Assembly: GCA_946188395.1 (NCBI GenBank)
Contig: CAMHUU010000005.1
Location: 1-64,000 of the forward strand
DNA from: an uncultured Prevotellaceae bacterium
GTDB lineage: Bacteria; Bacteroidota; Bacteroidia; Bacteroidales; Bacteroidaceae
Reading direction: 5' to 3'
DNA length: 64,000 bases
The notes beneath the pieces were generated by a model that did not search any database, was not told the DNA's origin, and was given only the letters and a program-made list of their open reading frames with translations. Shown here piece after piece: positions 9,253 to 19,022 of the stretch (position 1 is the stretch's first letter; each line of letters begins with the position of its first letter). The translations under genes were made by a program, and so were the position numbers.

Positions 9253-9260
9253 GAACAGAA

Positions 9261-9312
9261 AAAGAATCCGGGCAACGATGAAGTTGCTCGGATTCTTGGG
9301 GTTTATAGGGGT
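9261..9312. repeat. Dispersed hairpin repeat, copy 2 (may act as terminator for hicB on the minus strand)
   Basis: Same hairpin as 4-55; T-run GGATTCTTTTTCTGTT on the minus strand. Confidence 0.85.
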
Positions 9313-9324
9313 TAGTTTGAGACT

Positions 9325-9735
9325 TTATTCCACAGCAATCAATTCGCGGCCGATTCGGTGGATTCCTTCAATAATGCGTTTACGTTGTGCTTGGCGGGGC
9401 TTTTTGATCCCGTTAGCATAATGACTTAGTAGGTGCTGATTAATGCCTGAAGCCCTACTGATAGCTGCAATAGAGGCGTAAGGAGAGCACATCTGCAACA
9501 ATGCTGCAGCATCCAGATGAAACTCAAATTCGTAATCTCCATCGCGAAGCCACTGAGGGACATCATCGCCATCGGCAACCATACCTTCAACATGAAATTT
9601 AAGAGTTTCGCGAACTGCGTCTAACAGTTCGTCATACGATTTGGCTGTAATTACAACAGCGCCTGGAACATTCTCGCCTAATGAAGCGCCAAAATTCTTG
9701 TCGCACCAAGATACATTTACTTCTATTTTTTCCAT
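9325..9735 (-). CDS. hicB: HicB-like antitoxin with HTH
   Basis: EKIEVNVSWCDKNFGASLGENVPGAVVITAKSYDELLDAVRETLKFHVEG; C-terminal HTH; adjacent to HicA. Confidence 0.82.
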   Translation of the reverse strand: MEKIEVNVSWCDKNFGASLGENVPGAVVITAKSYDELLDAVRETLKFHVEGMVADGDDVPQWLRDGDYEFEFHLDAAALLQMCSPYASIAAISRASGINQHLLSHYANGIKKPRQAQRKRIIEGIHRIGRELIAVE

Positions 9736-9745
9736 ACTCTTTCTT

Positions 9746-9940
9746 TTATTTCCAACCTGCCTGTTTCCAAATACTATTCAAAAGAAATTGGCTTAACACC
9801 TCATTCTTATGTCCTCTGATAGTTACTTTCCCTTTCTTCGTAGGGTGCTTATATTGTCGATGGTCACCCTTAGTTGCCACTAGAATCCATCCATCGGCTT
9901 CAAGCAGTCTAATGACCTCTATGACTTTATACGCTCTCAT
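9746..9940 (-). CDS. hicA: HicA-like mRNA interferase toxin
   Basis: MRAYKVIEVIRLLEADGWILVATKGDHRQYKHPTKKGKVTIRGHKNEV. Confidence 0.88.
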   Translation of the reverse strand: MRAYKVIEVIRLLEADGWILVATKGDHRQYKHPTKKGKVTIRGHKNEVLSQFLLNSIWKQAGWK

Positions 9941-10077
9941 GATAGCATTTCGTTTAACGTCGCAAAGGTAGTAAAAATAATACTCTTTTCCAAAAATTTC
10001 GCCCAAAAAGTATTCTTTTTAATACTATTTATGATTTTCAATGAAAGAACAATGGGTCGCAGAGTGCGCGGAGTGAT

Positions 10078-10107
10078 GCGCAGAGGATATGTATTATAAA
10101 AGAGTTA
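10078..10107. repeat. Right copy of the 30-bp direct repeat flanking HicAB
   Basis: Identical to 9223-9252. Confidence 0.9.
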
Positions 10108-10110
10108 AAA

Positions 10111-10165
10111 GAAGAAATCCGAGTGACGTAAAAAATTGCTCGGGTTTCTTGTATTGTGTAGGTTT
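10111..10165. repeat. Diverged dispersed hairpin repeat, copy 3
   Basis: GAAGAAATCCGAGTGACGTAAAAAATTGCTCGGGTTTCTTG; same order relative to the 30-bp repeat as copy 2. Confidence 0.6.
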
Positions 10166-10474
10166 CGTGTGTTAATCATCGTTAAATCTACCTATAAATC
10201 TCACTAAAAAGGCCATTTTGGGGCTTCACTATGGTTTGCTTTTCGTATTAAGGAATACGTTAAACTTCAAAATATAAATGAATATGGATATTTTAATGAA
10301 AGATTTGTTGGAAATGAATATTGTGTGTACTCTCGTTCGAAAATGAAAAGAAAAACAAGTTTTCCTTTTGCATTTTGCTCACTTATTCGTACCTTTCACC
10401 CTTGGTGAAGTTAGGATGCATCTCGGAAATAAAAGAAAAAAAAAGTTTTTCTTTGTATTTCGCTCGATTTTCAC

Positions 10475-10482
10475 TAACTTTG
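10475..10482 (+). promoter_or_regulatory. -7 element TAACTTTG for prfA
   Basis: TAnnTTTG, 28 bp upstream of ATG. Confidence 0.55.
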
Positions 10483-10510
10483 CACGCAAATTACAAAGCA
10501 ACTAAGAAAA

Positions 10511-11626
10511 ATGGCAGAAACAAGCAACAGCATTTTGCAGAAACTGGACGGACTGGAGGCCAGGTTCGAGGAGGTGTCGACGCTGATTACCGACCCGGAC
10601 GTGATAGCCGACCAGCAGCGTTTCGTGAAACTGACAAAGGAATACAAGGACTTGGGCGACATTATGGATGCCCGCAAGCGCTACATAGCCTGTCTGAACG
10701 GCATCAAGGAGGCCAAGGACATTCTGGCCAACGAGAGTGACCCGGACATGAAGGAGATGGCTCGCGAGGAGCTGGCCATGAACGAGGAGCTGCAGCCCAA
10801 GCTGGAGGAGGAGATCAAGATTGCGCTGATTCCTAAGGATCCTGAGGACGCGAAGAACGTGCAGATGGAAATCCGTGCAGGAACGGGCGGCGACGAGGCT
10901 GCGCTGTTTGCCGGTGACCTGTTCAAGATGTACAAGAACTATTGTGACTCGAAGGGTTGGACGCTGAGCATCACCAGCGTCTCGGAGGGTGCCGTAGGCG
11001 GTTTCAAGGAGATAGACTTCGCCGTCTCAGGTGCCGATGTGTATGGCACGCTGAAATATGAAAGCGGTGTGCACCGCGTGCAGCGTGTGCCCGCCACCGA
11101 GACCCAGGGCCGCATGCATACCTCGGCAGCTACCGTTGCCGTGCTGCCCGAGGCTGACAAGTTCGAGGTGCATGTGAACGAGGGCGAAATCAAGTGGGAC
11201 ACCTTCCGAAGCTCGGGTGCCGGCGGTCAGAACGTGAACAAGGTGGAATCGGGCGTGCGCCTGCGCTATATGTGGAAGAACCCCAATACGGGCGAGACGG
11301 AGGAAATCCTCATTGAATGTACGGAGACGCGCGACCAGCCTAAGAACAAGGAGCGTGCCCTCTCGCGCCTGTATACCTTTATATATGACAAGGAGCACCA
11401 GAAATACATGGATGATATTGCCTCTCGTCGTAAGACGCTCGTCTCTACGGGTGACCGAAGTGCGAAAATCCGCACCTACAACTTCCCGCAGGGCCGCGTG
11501 ACGGACCACCGTATCGGCTATACCACTCATGACCTGCAGGGTTTTCTGGGCGGTGACATCCAGGCGATGATTGATGCGCTGACCGTAGCTGAGAATGCAG
11601 AAAGAATGAAAGAAAGTGAACTTTAG
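10511..11626 (+). CDS. prfA: Peptide chain release factor 1
   Basis: FRSSGAGGQNVNKVESGVRL; full-length RF1-like sequence. Confidence 0.95.
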   Translation: MAETSNSILQKLDGLEARFEEVSTLITDPDVIADQQRFVKLTKEYKDLGDIMDARKRYIACLNGIKEAKDILANESDPDMKEMAREELAMNEELQPKLEEEIKIALIPKDPEDAKNVQMEIRAGTGGDEAALFAGDLFKMYKNYCDSKGWTLSITSVSEGAVGGFKEIDFAVSGADVYGTLKYESGVHRVQRVPATETQGRMHTSAATVAVLPEADKFEVHVNEGEIKWDTFRSSGAGGQNVNKVESGVRLRYMWKNPNTGETEEILIECTETRDQPKNKERALSRLYTFIYDKEHQKYMDDIASRRKTLVSTGDRSAKIRTYNFPQGRVTDHRIGYTTHDLQGFLGGDIQAMIDALTVAENAERMKESEL

Positions 11627-11655
11627 AAATTAAGAATTAAGAGTTAAGAATTAGG
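11627..11655. repeat. Intergenic tandem heptamer array (AATTAAG)n
   Basis: AAATTAAGAATTAAGAGTTAAGAATTAGG. Confidence 0.75.
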
Positions 11656-11660
11656 AAAGT

Positions 11661-12527
11661 ATGACAAGACAGGAATTAATAAAACAGATAAAGGAGAAGC
11701 AATCGTTTCTCTGCGTGGGTTTAGACCCCGATTTAAACAAGATTCCCCAAGCATGCCGCGACTACGTCAGGTCGAAGATGGCTGATGACAATTCGTATAT
11801 CAGCAGCACCTTACTATCATTCTGTGCTATCATCGCTGACAAGACAGCCCCCTATTGCGTGGCCTATAAGCCCAATCTGGCTTTCTTTGAGGCCTACGGC
11901 ATTCCTGGCTTGCAGGCTTACGATGCACTGATCAAGCATCTCAACAAGGAGCATCCCCACCATCTCATCATTGCTGATGCCAAGCGTGGAGACATCGGTA
12001 ACACTTCGGCCATGTATGCCCGTAGTTTCTTTGAAGGCGACACTCAGGTGGACGCCCTGACCGTAGCTCCCTATATGGGTGAGGACTCGGTGACGCCCTT
12101 CCTCGGCTACGAAGGCAAGTGGGTGATTCTGCTGGCATTGACAAGCAACAAGGGCAGCCACGATTTCCAGCTGACAGAAGATGCACAAGGCGAACGCCTG
12201 TTTGAGAAGGTGCTGAAGAAAAGTCAGGAATGGGGCAACGACGAAAATATGATGTATGTGGTGGGCGCCACACAGGGCAGGATGTTCGAGGACATTCGTA
12301 AGATTGTGCCCAACCACTTCCTGCTCGTCCCCGGCGTCGGAGCACAGGGCGGTTCGCTTGAGGAGGTATGCAAATACGGCATGATACCTGGTGACGTGGG
12401 CCTGCTAGTCAACTCGTCGCGTGGCATTATCTATGCCAGCAACGGTGCGGACTTTGCCGATGTGGCAGCACAGAAAGCCAAAGAGTTGCAGGAGCAAATG
12501 GCGAAAATAATGCAAAATAATTTCTAG
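11661..12527 (+). CDS. pyrF: Orotidine 5'-phosphate decarboxylase (type 2)
   Basis: [27 protein letters not shown]. Confidence 0.93.
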   Translation: MTRQELIKQIKEKQSFLCVGLDPDLNKIPQACRDYVRSKMADDNSYISSTLLSFCAIIADKTAPYCVAYKPNLAFFEAYGIPGLQAYDALIKHLNKEHPHHLIIADAKRGDIGNTSAMYARSFFEGDTQVDALTVAPYMGEDSVTPFLGYEGKWVILLALTSNKGSHDFQLTEDAQGERLFEKVLKKSQEWGNDENMMYVVGATQGRMFEDIRKIVPNHFLLVPGVGAQGGSLEEVCKYGMIPGDVGLLVNSSRGIIYASNGADFADVAAQKAKELQEQMAKIMQNNF

Positions 12528-12542
12528 CGGTAGAATTTTTTC

Positions 12543-12570
12543 ATTCTTCATTCTTCATTCTTCATTTTTT
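12543..12570. repeat. Intergenic tandem heptamer array (CATTCTT)n
   Basis: CATTCTTCATTCTTCATTCTTCATTTTT. Confidence 0.8.
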
Positions 12571-12575
12571 TTAGT

Positions 12576-12583
12576 ACTTTTGC
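12576..12583 (+). promoter_or_regulatory. -7 element TACTTTTG for pheS
   Basis: TAnnTTTG consensus. Confidence 0.45.
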
Positions 12584-12612
12584 AGTCGAAATAGAATTCT
12601 ATACATAAAAGT

Positions 12613-13671
12613 ATGATACTTGATAAGATTGACGAACTTCTGAAAGAAGTACAGACACTCAGTGCACAAAACGCAGAAGAAGTAGAACAGCTGCGCTTGA
12701 AATACCTCAGTCGTAAAGGACTGATTTCCGAGTTAATGAATGACTTCCGCACGGTTGCTGCCGACGAGAAAAAGACGGTGGGCATGAAGATCAACGAGCT
12801 GAAGCAGTTGACGATGGAAAAGATTAACCAACTGAAGGAACAGACTGAGACTCAGGAAGGTGACAACGACGGCATAGACCTGACGCGCACCCCCTATCCT
12901 ATTCAATTAGGTACCCGTCACCCGCTGACCATTGTGACCAACGAGATTATCGATATCTTCTCGCGCATGGGCTTTGTGCTGGCTGACGGTCCCGAGGTGG
13001 AGGACGATTTGCACGTGTTCACGAAGATGAACTTTGCGGCCGATCACCCTGCCCGCGACATGCAGGACACCTTCTTCGTATCGCAGCATCCCAACGATGT
13101 CACCAAGAACATCCTGTTGCGCTCGCACACATCGAGCGTTCAGGCCCGTGTAATGGAAAACATGCACACCGAAGACGGCAAGCTGACGGCACCCATCCGC
13201 GTGATCTGCCCAGGCCGCGTGTATCGTAACGAGGCCATTACCGCCCGTGCACACTGTTTCTTCCACCAGGTAGAGGGATTGTATATCGACAAGAACGTGT
13301 CGTTCACAGACCTGAAGCAGGTGCTGCTGTCGTTCGCCCGTGAGATGTTCGGTCCTGACACGCAGATTCGTCTGCGCCCCAGCTACTTCCCGTTCACAGA
13401 ACCCAGTGCCGAGATGGACATTTCGTGTTTCATCTGCGGTGGCGAGGGATGCGGCTTCTGCAAGCATACCGGCTGGGTAGAGATTCTGGGCTGTGGCATG
13501 GTTGACCCGAATGTGCTGGAAGAGTGCGGCATTGACTCCAAGGAGTACAGCGGCTATGCCTTCGGTATGGGTGTCGAGCGTATCACCAACCTGAAATATC
13601 GTGTTTCAGACCTCCGCATGTTCTCTGAGAACGATGTCCGTTTCCTGAAAGAATTCGAATCAGCAAACTAA
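12613..13671 (+). CDS. pheS: Phenylalanine--tRNA ligase alpha subunit
   Basis: RPSYFPFTEPSAEMD, GWVEILGCGMVDPNVL, GMGVERI. Confidence 0.95.
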   Translation: MILDKIDELLKEVQTLSAQNAEEVEQLRLKYLSRKGLISELMNDFRTVAADEKKTVGMKINELKQLTMEKINQLKEQTETQEGDNDGIDLTRTPYPIQLGTRHPLTIVTNEIIDIFSRMGFVLADGPEVEDDLHVFTKMNFAADHPARDMQDTFFVSQHPNDVTKNILLRSHTSSVQARVMENMHTEDGKLTAPIRVICPGRVYRNEAITARAHCFFHQVEGLYIDKNVSFTDLKQVLLSFAREMFGPDTQIRLRPSYFPFTEPSAEMDISCFICGGEGCGFCKHTGWVEILGCGMVDPNVLEECGIDSKEYSGYAFGMGVERITNLKYRVSDLRMFSENDVRFLKEFESAN

Positions 13672-13676
13672 GAGGC

Positions 13677-14285
13677 ATGAAACTCGTTCTCATGACACAA
13701 CCCACGTTCTTCGTGGAGGAAGATAAGATTCTGACGTCGCTCTTCGAGGAGGGATTGGACAATCTGCATCTGTATAAGCCGGGGTCAGAACCCGTCTATT
13801 CAGAGCGGTTGCTGACACTGCTCCCTGACAATTATTACTCGAAGATTACCGTTCACGACAATTTCTACCTCAAAGAAGAATACAAGTTGCATGGCATCCA
13901 TATTGACGACGAGTCCACACCGGCTCCTAAAGGCTACCGCGGGCACATCAGCCGCACATGCACCCATCTGGACCTGCTGAAAGAGGCTAAGAAGAATGCC
14001 GACTATGTACTGCTGAAGTATATTTTCGATAGTCAGACGGAGCCAGACCAGAAGAGTTCGTTCACCATCGAGCAACTCAAGGAGGCATCGCGTCGTGGAC
14101 TCATCGACCGTCACGTTTATGCCTTGGGAGGTATGAATCTGGACAATGTCAAACTGGCCAAGGAATTAGGCTTCGGAGGCATCGTCATCAGCGGCGACCT
14201 CTGGAATCGGTTCAACATTCATCAGGAACTGGACTATCAGGCCCTGATTGACCATTTTTCGAAACTACGTAAAGCGATAGGATAA
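13677..14285 (+). CDS. Thiamine phosphate synthase/TenI-like protein
   Basis: TIM-barrel TMP-synthase-like; HVYALGGMNLDNVKLAKELGFGGIVISGDLW. Confidence 0.75.
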   Translation: MKLVLMTQPTFFVEEDKILTSLFEEGLDNLHLYKPGSEPVYSERLLTLLPDNYYSKITVHDNFYLKEEYKLHGIHIDDESTPAPKGYRGHISRTCTHLDLLKEAKKNADYVLLKYIFDSQTEPDQKSSFTIEQLKEASRRGLIDRHVYALGGMNLDNVKLAKELGFGGIVISGDLWNRFNIHQELDYQALIDHFSKLRKAIG

Positions 14286-14288
14286 ACT

Positions 14289-15224
14289 ATGAACAACAAA
14301 AACTACATGGTGTTTTCTGGTACTGCTACGAAGTACCTCGCAGAGAAGATCTGCCAAAGCCTTGGTTGTCCGCTCGGAGAACTGCTCATCACAAAGTTTT
14401 CTGACGGCGAGTTTGCCGTATCATACGAAGAAAGCATTCGCGGCCGCGACATCTTCCTCGTACAAAGCACATTCCCCAATTCAGACAATCTGATGGAGCT
14501 GTTGCTGATGATTGATGCGGCGAAACGTGCTTCTGCCCGTACCATCAATGCAGTCATCCCCTACTTCGGATGGGCCCGTCAGGACAGAAAGGACAAGCCC
14601 CGTGTCAGCATTGGTGCCAAACTGGTGGCCGACCTGCTGAGTGCTGCAGGAGTGAACCGCGTCATTACGATGGACCTGCATGCCGACCAGATTCAGGGAT
14701 TCTTCGATGTTCCCGTCGACCATCTCTATGCATCGAACGTCATCCTTCCCTATCTGCAGAGCCTGCACTTGGAGGACCTCGTCATTGCTTCGCCTGATGT
14801 AGGTGGTTCGAAGCGCGCCAACACTTACGCCAAGTTCCTAGGCTGTCCGCTGGTGCTTTGCAACAAGACGCGTGCCCGTGCCAATGTCGTCGCCTCGATG
14901 CAGATTATCGGCGATGTCGAAGGGAAGAACGTGGTCATCATCGACGATATGGTCGACACTGCCGGTACCATTACCAAAGCTGCCGACATCATGAAGGAAG
15001 CTGGTGCCAAGACTGTTCGTGCATGCGCCTCACACTGCGTGATGAGTGGTCCTGCCAGCGAGCGCGTACAGAACTCGGCACTCGAGGAGATTGTCTTTAC
15101 CGACTCCATCCCCTACTCCCAGCGTTGTGCAAAGGTTAAGCAGCTCAGCGTGGCCGACCTGTTTGCAGAAACAATCCGTAGAGTTATTAATAATGAAAGT
15201 ATCTCTAGTCAGTATATTATTTAG
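14289..15224 (+). CDS. prs: Ribose-phosphate pyrophosphokinase
   Basis: PYFGWARQDRKDKPRVSIGAKLVADLL; VVIIDDMVDTAGT. Confidence 0.95.
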   Translation: MNNKNYMVFSGTATKYLAEKICQSLGCPLGELLITKFSDGEFAVSYEESIRGRDIFLVQSTFPNSDNLMELLLMIDAAKRASARTINAVIPYFGWARQDRKDKPRVSIGAKLVADLLSAAGVNRVITMDLHADQIQGFFDVPVDHLYASNVILPYLQSLHLEDLVIASPDVGGSKRANTYAKFLGCPLVLCNKTRARANVVASMQIIGDVEGKNVVIIDDMVDTAGTITKAADIMKEAGAKTVRACASHCVMSGPASERVQNSALEEIVFTDSIPYSQRCAKVKQLSVADLFAETIRRVINNESISSQYII

Positions 15225-16287
15225 TGCTGTCCTGCTGGCCTCCTGCCAGTCGAACAGCTATAAGATCAGTGGTTCTGCAGAGGGCCTGGCTGACGGAGAC
15301 ACGCTCTTTGTCACCAGCGATTTGCTGACAGGTATCCCTAGCGACACACTCATCATCAAAGACGGAAAGTTTGAACTCAAAGGCGAGGTCGACTCTACAG
15401 CTCTTTGCATGGTATATAGTGCTGCCAGAAACGAAATCAATGCTGCATTCTTCCTGGAGCCCGGCACGATTACTATCCAGCTGACGGAACAGCCTGGCGG
15501 TTCGCGGGTTAGCGGTACATACTGCAACAACCAGTGGCAGACGCTGAACGACAGCGTGATGTCCATCGGCAAAGAGATTAACCGCATCGCCGAGCACATC
15601 TATGCCAACAGCATGCCTGAGGAAGAGCAGCAGAAAGGCATGGAGCAGATTGACCGCCTGAATCAGCGTTTTGCTGACATCGTCGTCAAAACGGCCGAGA
15701 AGAATATCGACAACGAATTCGGCTATTTCCTCTTGACCTACTATCCCGAGGAACTCATCAGCAACGAGGACCGTGCACGACTCATCAAGGAACTACCTGC
15801 CGAGATGCGAGTACGTCCGGCTATCATGCAGTTGGAGCAAGCCATCTCCGCAGCAGCCAGCACCGCTGAGGGTTCTAGCATCCAGGACTTCACGCAACGG
15901 GCTCTCGATGGTACGGAAATCAGTCTGATGGAAGAAGTCAAGAAAAACAAGATTACTGTCATCGACTTCTGGGCATCGTGGTGCGGCCCCTGCCGTCAGG
16001 AGATGCCTTTCATGATGCAGATGTACGACAAGTACCAGTCAAAAGGTCTGGGCATTGTGGGCATCTCGCTGGACAACGATGCTGATGCCTGGAAGAAAGG
16101 TACCGAGGCCCTGGGATTCACCTGGCCGCAGATGAGCGACCTGAAGGGTTGGGACAACGAGATTGCCCAGCATTTCCAGGTGACCAGCATTCCTCACACC
16201 ATCGTTGTCGACCAAAACGGCACCATCCTGCGTCGCGGTCTGCGTGGCGAACAATTGGAGACATTCGTGGCCGAACAACTGAAATAA
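15193..16287 (+). CDS. TlpA/AhpC-like thioredoxin-fold lipoprotein with DUF4369-like N-terminus
   Basis: Lipobox LASCQSN; WASWCGPCRQEMPFM. Start moved in from ORF 15046; overlaps prs by 32 nt. Confidence 0.85.
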   Translation: MKVSLVSILFSAVLLASCQSNSYKISGSAEGLADGDTLFVTSDLLTGIPSDTLIIKDGKFELKGEVDSTALCMVYSAARNEINAAFFLEPGTITIQLTEQPGGSRVSGTYCNNQWQTLNDSVMSIGKEINRIAEHIYANSMPEEEQQKGMEQIDRLNQRFADIVVKTAEKNIDNEFGYFLLTYYPEELISNEDRARLIKELPAEMRVRPAIMQLEQAISAAASTAEGSSIQDFTQRALDGTEISLMEEVKKNKITVIDFWASWCGPCRQEMPFMMQMYDKYQSKGLGIVGISLDNDADAWKKGTEALGFTWPQMSDLKGWDNEIAQHFQVTSIPHTIVVDQNGTILRRGLRGEQLETFVAEQLK

Positions 16288-16296
16288 TAATTATTG

Positions 16297-16323
16297 GAGT
16301 TAAAAAAGTTAAAGAAGTTAAGA
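16297..16323. repeat. Intergenic AAGTTAA-type short tandem repeat
   Basis: AGTTAAAAAAGTTAAAGAAGTTAAGA. Confidence 0.6.
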
Positions 16324-16369
16324 CAATACTTCGTAGCATCAATAGAATATAAAGATATAATCATAGAAA

Positions 16370-16407
16370 AAGTCCAAGACTGGAGCAACAACTCGCGTCT
16401 TGGACTT
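16370..16407. terminator. Bidirectional terminator between tlpA-like and DUF3127 genes
   Basis: AAGTCCAAGAC...GTCTTGGACTT with T-rich flanks on both strands. Confidence 0.75.
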
Positions 16408-16437
16408 ATTCTTTTCTGTCAACCAACACGGTCCTTC

Positions 16438-16851
16438 TTAGAAGGGCAGATCGTCGGTAGAACCTTCAGCAGGCTCCTGTGCCGGCGGGAACGGAGCAAC
16501 ATTGGCATTTGCTGCAGGAGCAGACTGCTGCGGAGCAAAGGGAGCAACACCAGCCTCGGGAGCTACAGCAACGGGAGCAGCACCACGAACAACATTATAG
16601 GCGCGGATTTCGTTGAACCAACGTCCATTATACTCGTGGGCATCAATATCGAACTGGATGGTAACATCTTCGTTCATCTGAATGTTAAACTGCTTGATAC
16701 GGTCTTCGCCAAAGATGCGGAACAGACACTTGCGAGGATACTGTCCAGGAACTTCGATAACATACTCCTGCGACATCCACGAGTTACCCGTGCGCTGCGA
16801 GACACCACTATTAGCCGGTAATACGGCAATGATTCTTCCTGTTAATTCCAT
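16438..16851 (-). CDS. DUF3127 domain-containing (OB-fold-like) protein
   Basis: MELTGRIIAVLPANSGVSQRTGNSWMSQEYVIEVPGQYPRKCLFRIFGED; acidic DDLPF tail as in SSBs. Confidence 0.8.
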   Translation of the reverse strand: MELTGRIIAVLPANSGVSQRTGNSWMSQEYVIEVPGQYPRKCLFRIFGEDRIKQFNIQMNEDVTIQFDIDAHEYNGRWFNEIRAYNVVRGAAPVAVAPEAGVAPFAPQQSAPAANANVAPFPPAQEPAEGSTDDLPF

Positions 16852-17015
16852 AATAATAATTGTTGTTTTATTTGTTGTTTTTTGCTTTCAGATTGCGAAA
16901 TTACGGAAAATAAATTAAAAAAGAGCATTTTTCGCCAAATATTTTTGCAATTGAGCAATAGTTTTTGTATTTTTGTGCTCAATTAGAAGAATTTAAACTA
17001 AAAACAGAAATACAA

Positions 17016-18140
17016 ATGAGATTTACAGTATCCAGTACTGCACTTAGCAGCAAGCTTAACGCTCTTTCAAGAGTCATCAACAGCAAGAATTCTCTGCCTA
17101 TCTTGGCAGACTTCGTGTTCGACATTCAGGACAACGTACTCCGACTGACGGCATCCGACAGCGAGAACGTCATGAAAACAGAGGTTGTTCTGACCGAAAG
17201 CGATGGTAACGGACGCTTTGCCGTTGGCAATCACGATTTACTCGAAGCTGTCAAGGGATTCTCCGAGCAGCCCATCACCTTCGACGTCGACCTGCAGGTT
17301 AACATCGCCAAGATCAGTTATCAGAACGGTATGTTCTCACTGCCCGTCGAGAGTGCTGACGAATATCCCGCCACCCAGAGCATCAGCGACAATGCCACCG
17401 AGATTGTCATCGCCAATGCCCTGTTGGCTGAGAACATCAACCGCTCGCTGTTTGCTACTGCCCAGGACGAGCTGCGTCCCGTCATGAACGGCATCTATTT
17501 CGACCTTACCCCCGACTATCTGGCTGTAGTAGCCTCCGATGGTCACAAGCTGGTTCGCAACAAGGTGCTCAATATCCGCAGCGAGCAGCCCGCCTCGTTC
17601 ATCCTGCCTAAGAAGCCCGCTTCGCTGTTGAAGAATCTGCTGGGTAAGGACGGTGAGGATGTCATCATCCGTTTCGACGAGCGCAATGCCCAGATTGACT
17701 TTGGCGATGGCGAGATTACCTGCCGTCTCATCGAAGGCCGCTATCCCAACTACAACTCTGTCATTCCACAGAGCAACCCCAACCAGCTCACCGTCGACCG
17801 TCTCGGACTGTTGGCAGCCCTGCGCCGCGTACAGCCTTTTGCCAACGACTCTTCCAACCTGATCCGTTTCCATGTTGAGGGTGGCACGCTGCAGTTGGAT
17901 GCCGAGGACTACGACTTCTCCAAGACCGCTACCGAGCGAATGGCCTGCCAGTATGACGGCCAGCCCATGAGCATTGGTTTCAAGGGGTCTTCATTCATTG
18001 AGATTCTCAACAATTTCGATTGCACCGACGTACTCATTCAGCTGGCAGATCCCAGCCGTGCCGGACTCGTACTGCCCAGCGAACAGCCTGAGAATCAGGA
18101 TATCCTGATGCTGATGATGCCCATGCTGATCAATGATTAA
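17016..18140 (+). CDS. dnaN: DNA polymerase III beta subunit (sliding clamp)
   Basis: MRFTVSSTALSSKLNALSRVINSKNSLPIL...; C-terminal LMMPM; start corrected from 16965. Confidence 0.93.
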   Translation: MRFTVSSTALSSKLNALSRVINSKNSLPILADFVFDIQDNVLRLTASDSENVMKTEVVLTESDGNGRFAVGNHDLLEAVKGFSEQPITFDVDLQVNIAKISYQNGMFSLPVESADEYPATQSISDNATEIVIANALLAENINRSLFATAQDELRPVMNGIYFDLTPDYLAVVASDGHKLVRNKVLNIRSEQPASFILPKKPASLLKNLLGKDGEDVIIRFDERNAQIDFGDGEITCRLIEGRYPNYNSVIPQSNPNQLTVDRLGLLAALRRVQPFANDSSNLIRFHVEGGTLQLDAEDYDFSKTATERMACQYDGQPMSIGFKGSSFIEILNNFDCTDVLIQLADPSRAGLVLPSEQPENQDILMLMMPMLIND

Positions 18141-18164
18141 GAAGCGAAGAAGTAAGGAGACATT

Positions 18165-18977
18165 ATGAAACTGAACTTACAGAAACCACTCGTCGTTTTC
18201 GATGTCGAGACTACTGGTCTTGACCTTGTCAAAGACCGTATCATCCAGATATCATATATTAAGGTATATCCCGACGGACGTGAGGAAAGGGGTAACGAAC
18301 TTATCAATCCCGAGAAACCCCTTGATCCGTTTATCACCCAACTCACCGGATTTACCGACGACGATTTGAAGGACAAACCCACCTTCAAACAGCTGGCTAA
18401 GAAACTGGAAGAAATCTTTAAGGGCAGCGACATCGCCGGCTTCAACTCCAATTTCTTCGACGTCCCCCTGCTGGCTGAAGAGTTCCTGCGTGCAGGCATA
18501 GACTTCGACTTCTCCAAGAGCCGCCTCATCGACGCATGCACCATCTTCAAGAAGATGGAACGCCGCAATCTGGCCTCGGCCTACAAATTCTACTGTGGCC
18601 GCAAGATGGAGGACGACTTCGAAGCTCATCGTGCCGACCAGGATACCGAAGCCACCTATCGCGTGCTGATGGGCGAGCTCGACAAGTATGCCCCGGGTGC
18701 CAACGAGGATCCCGAGAAGGTGCTCGAGAACGATATGGACAAGCTTGCAGAATTCTCGAAGCAGAATGACAATGTCGACTTTGCAGGCCGCATCGTCTGG
18801 GGCGAGGTCGATGGTGTACGCACCGAGGTGTTCAACTTCGGCAAACACAAGGGACTCCCCGTTGCAAAAGTACTGCAGATGGATCCTGGCTACTACAGCT
18901 GGATTCTTGCTGGTGATTTCACCTATAATACCAAACAGGTGCTGACCCGCATTCGCCTACGCGAAGCCAACAAATAA
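18165..18977 (+). CDS. DnaQ-like 3'-5' exonuclease
   Basis: VVFDVETTGLDLVKDRIIQIS; HRADQDTEATYRVL. Confidence 0.85.
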   Translation: MKLNLQKPLVVFDVETTGLDLVKDRIIQISYIKVYPDGREERGNELINPEKPLDPFITQLTGFTDDDLKDKPTFKQLAKKLEEIFKGSDIAGFNSNFFDVPLLAEEFLRAGIDFDFSKSRLIDACTIFKKMERRNLASAYKFYCGRKMEDDFEAHRADQDTEATYRVLMGELDKYAPGANEDPEKVLENDMDKLAEFSKQNDNVDFAGRIVWGEVDGVRTEVFNFGKHKGLPVAKVLQMDPGYYSWILAGDFTYNTKQVLTRIRLREANK

Positions 18978-18981
18978 ATGT

Positions 18982-19007
18982 GAAACGGGGTTTCGGCCCC
19001 GTTTCTT
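18982..19007 (+). terminator. Rho-independent terminator
   Basis: AAACGGGG-TTTCGG-CCCCGTTTCTTC. Confidence 0.65.
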
Positions 19008-19022
19008 CATCAAATAACAACC

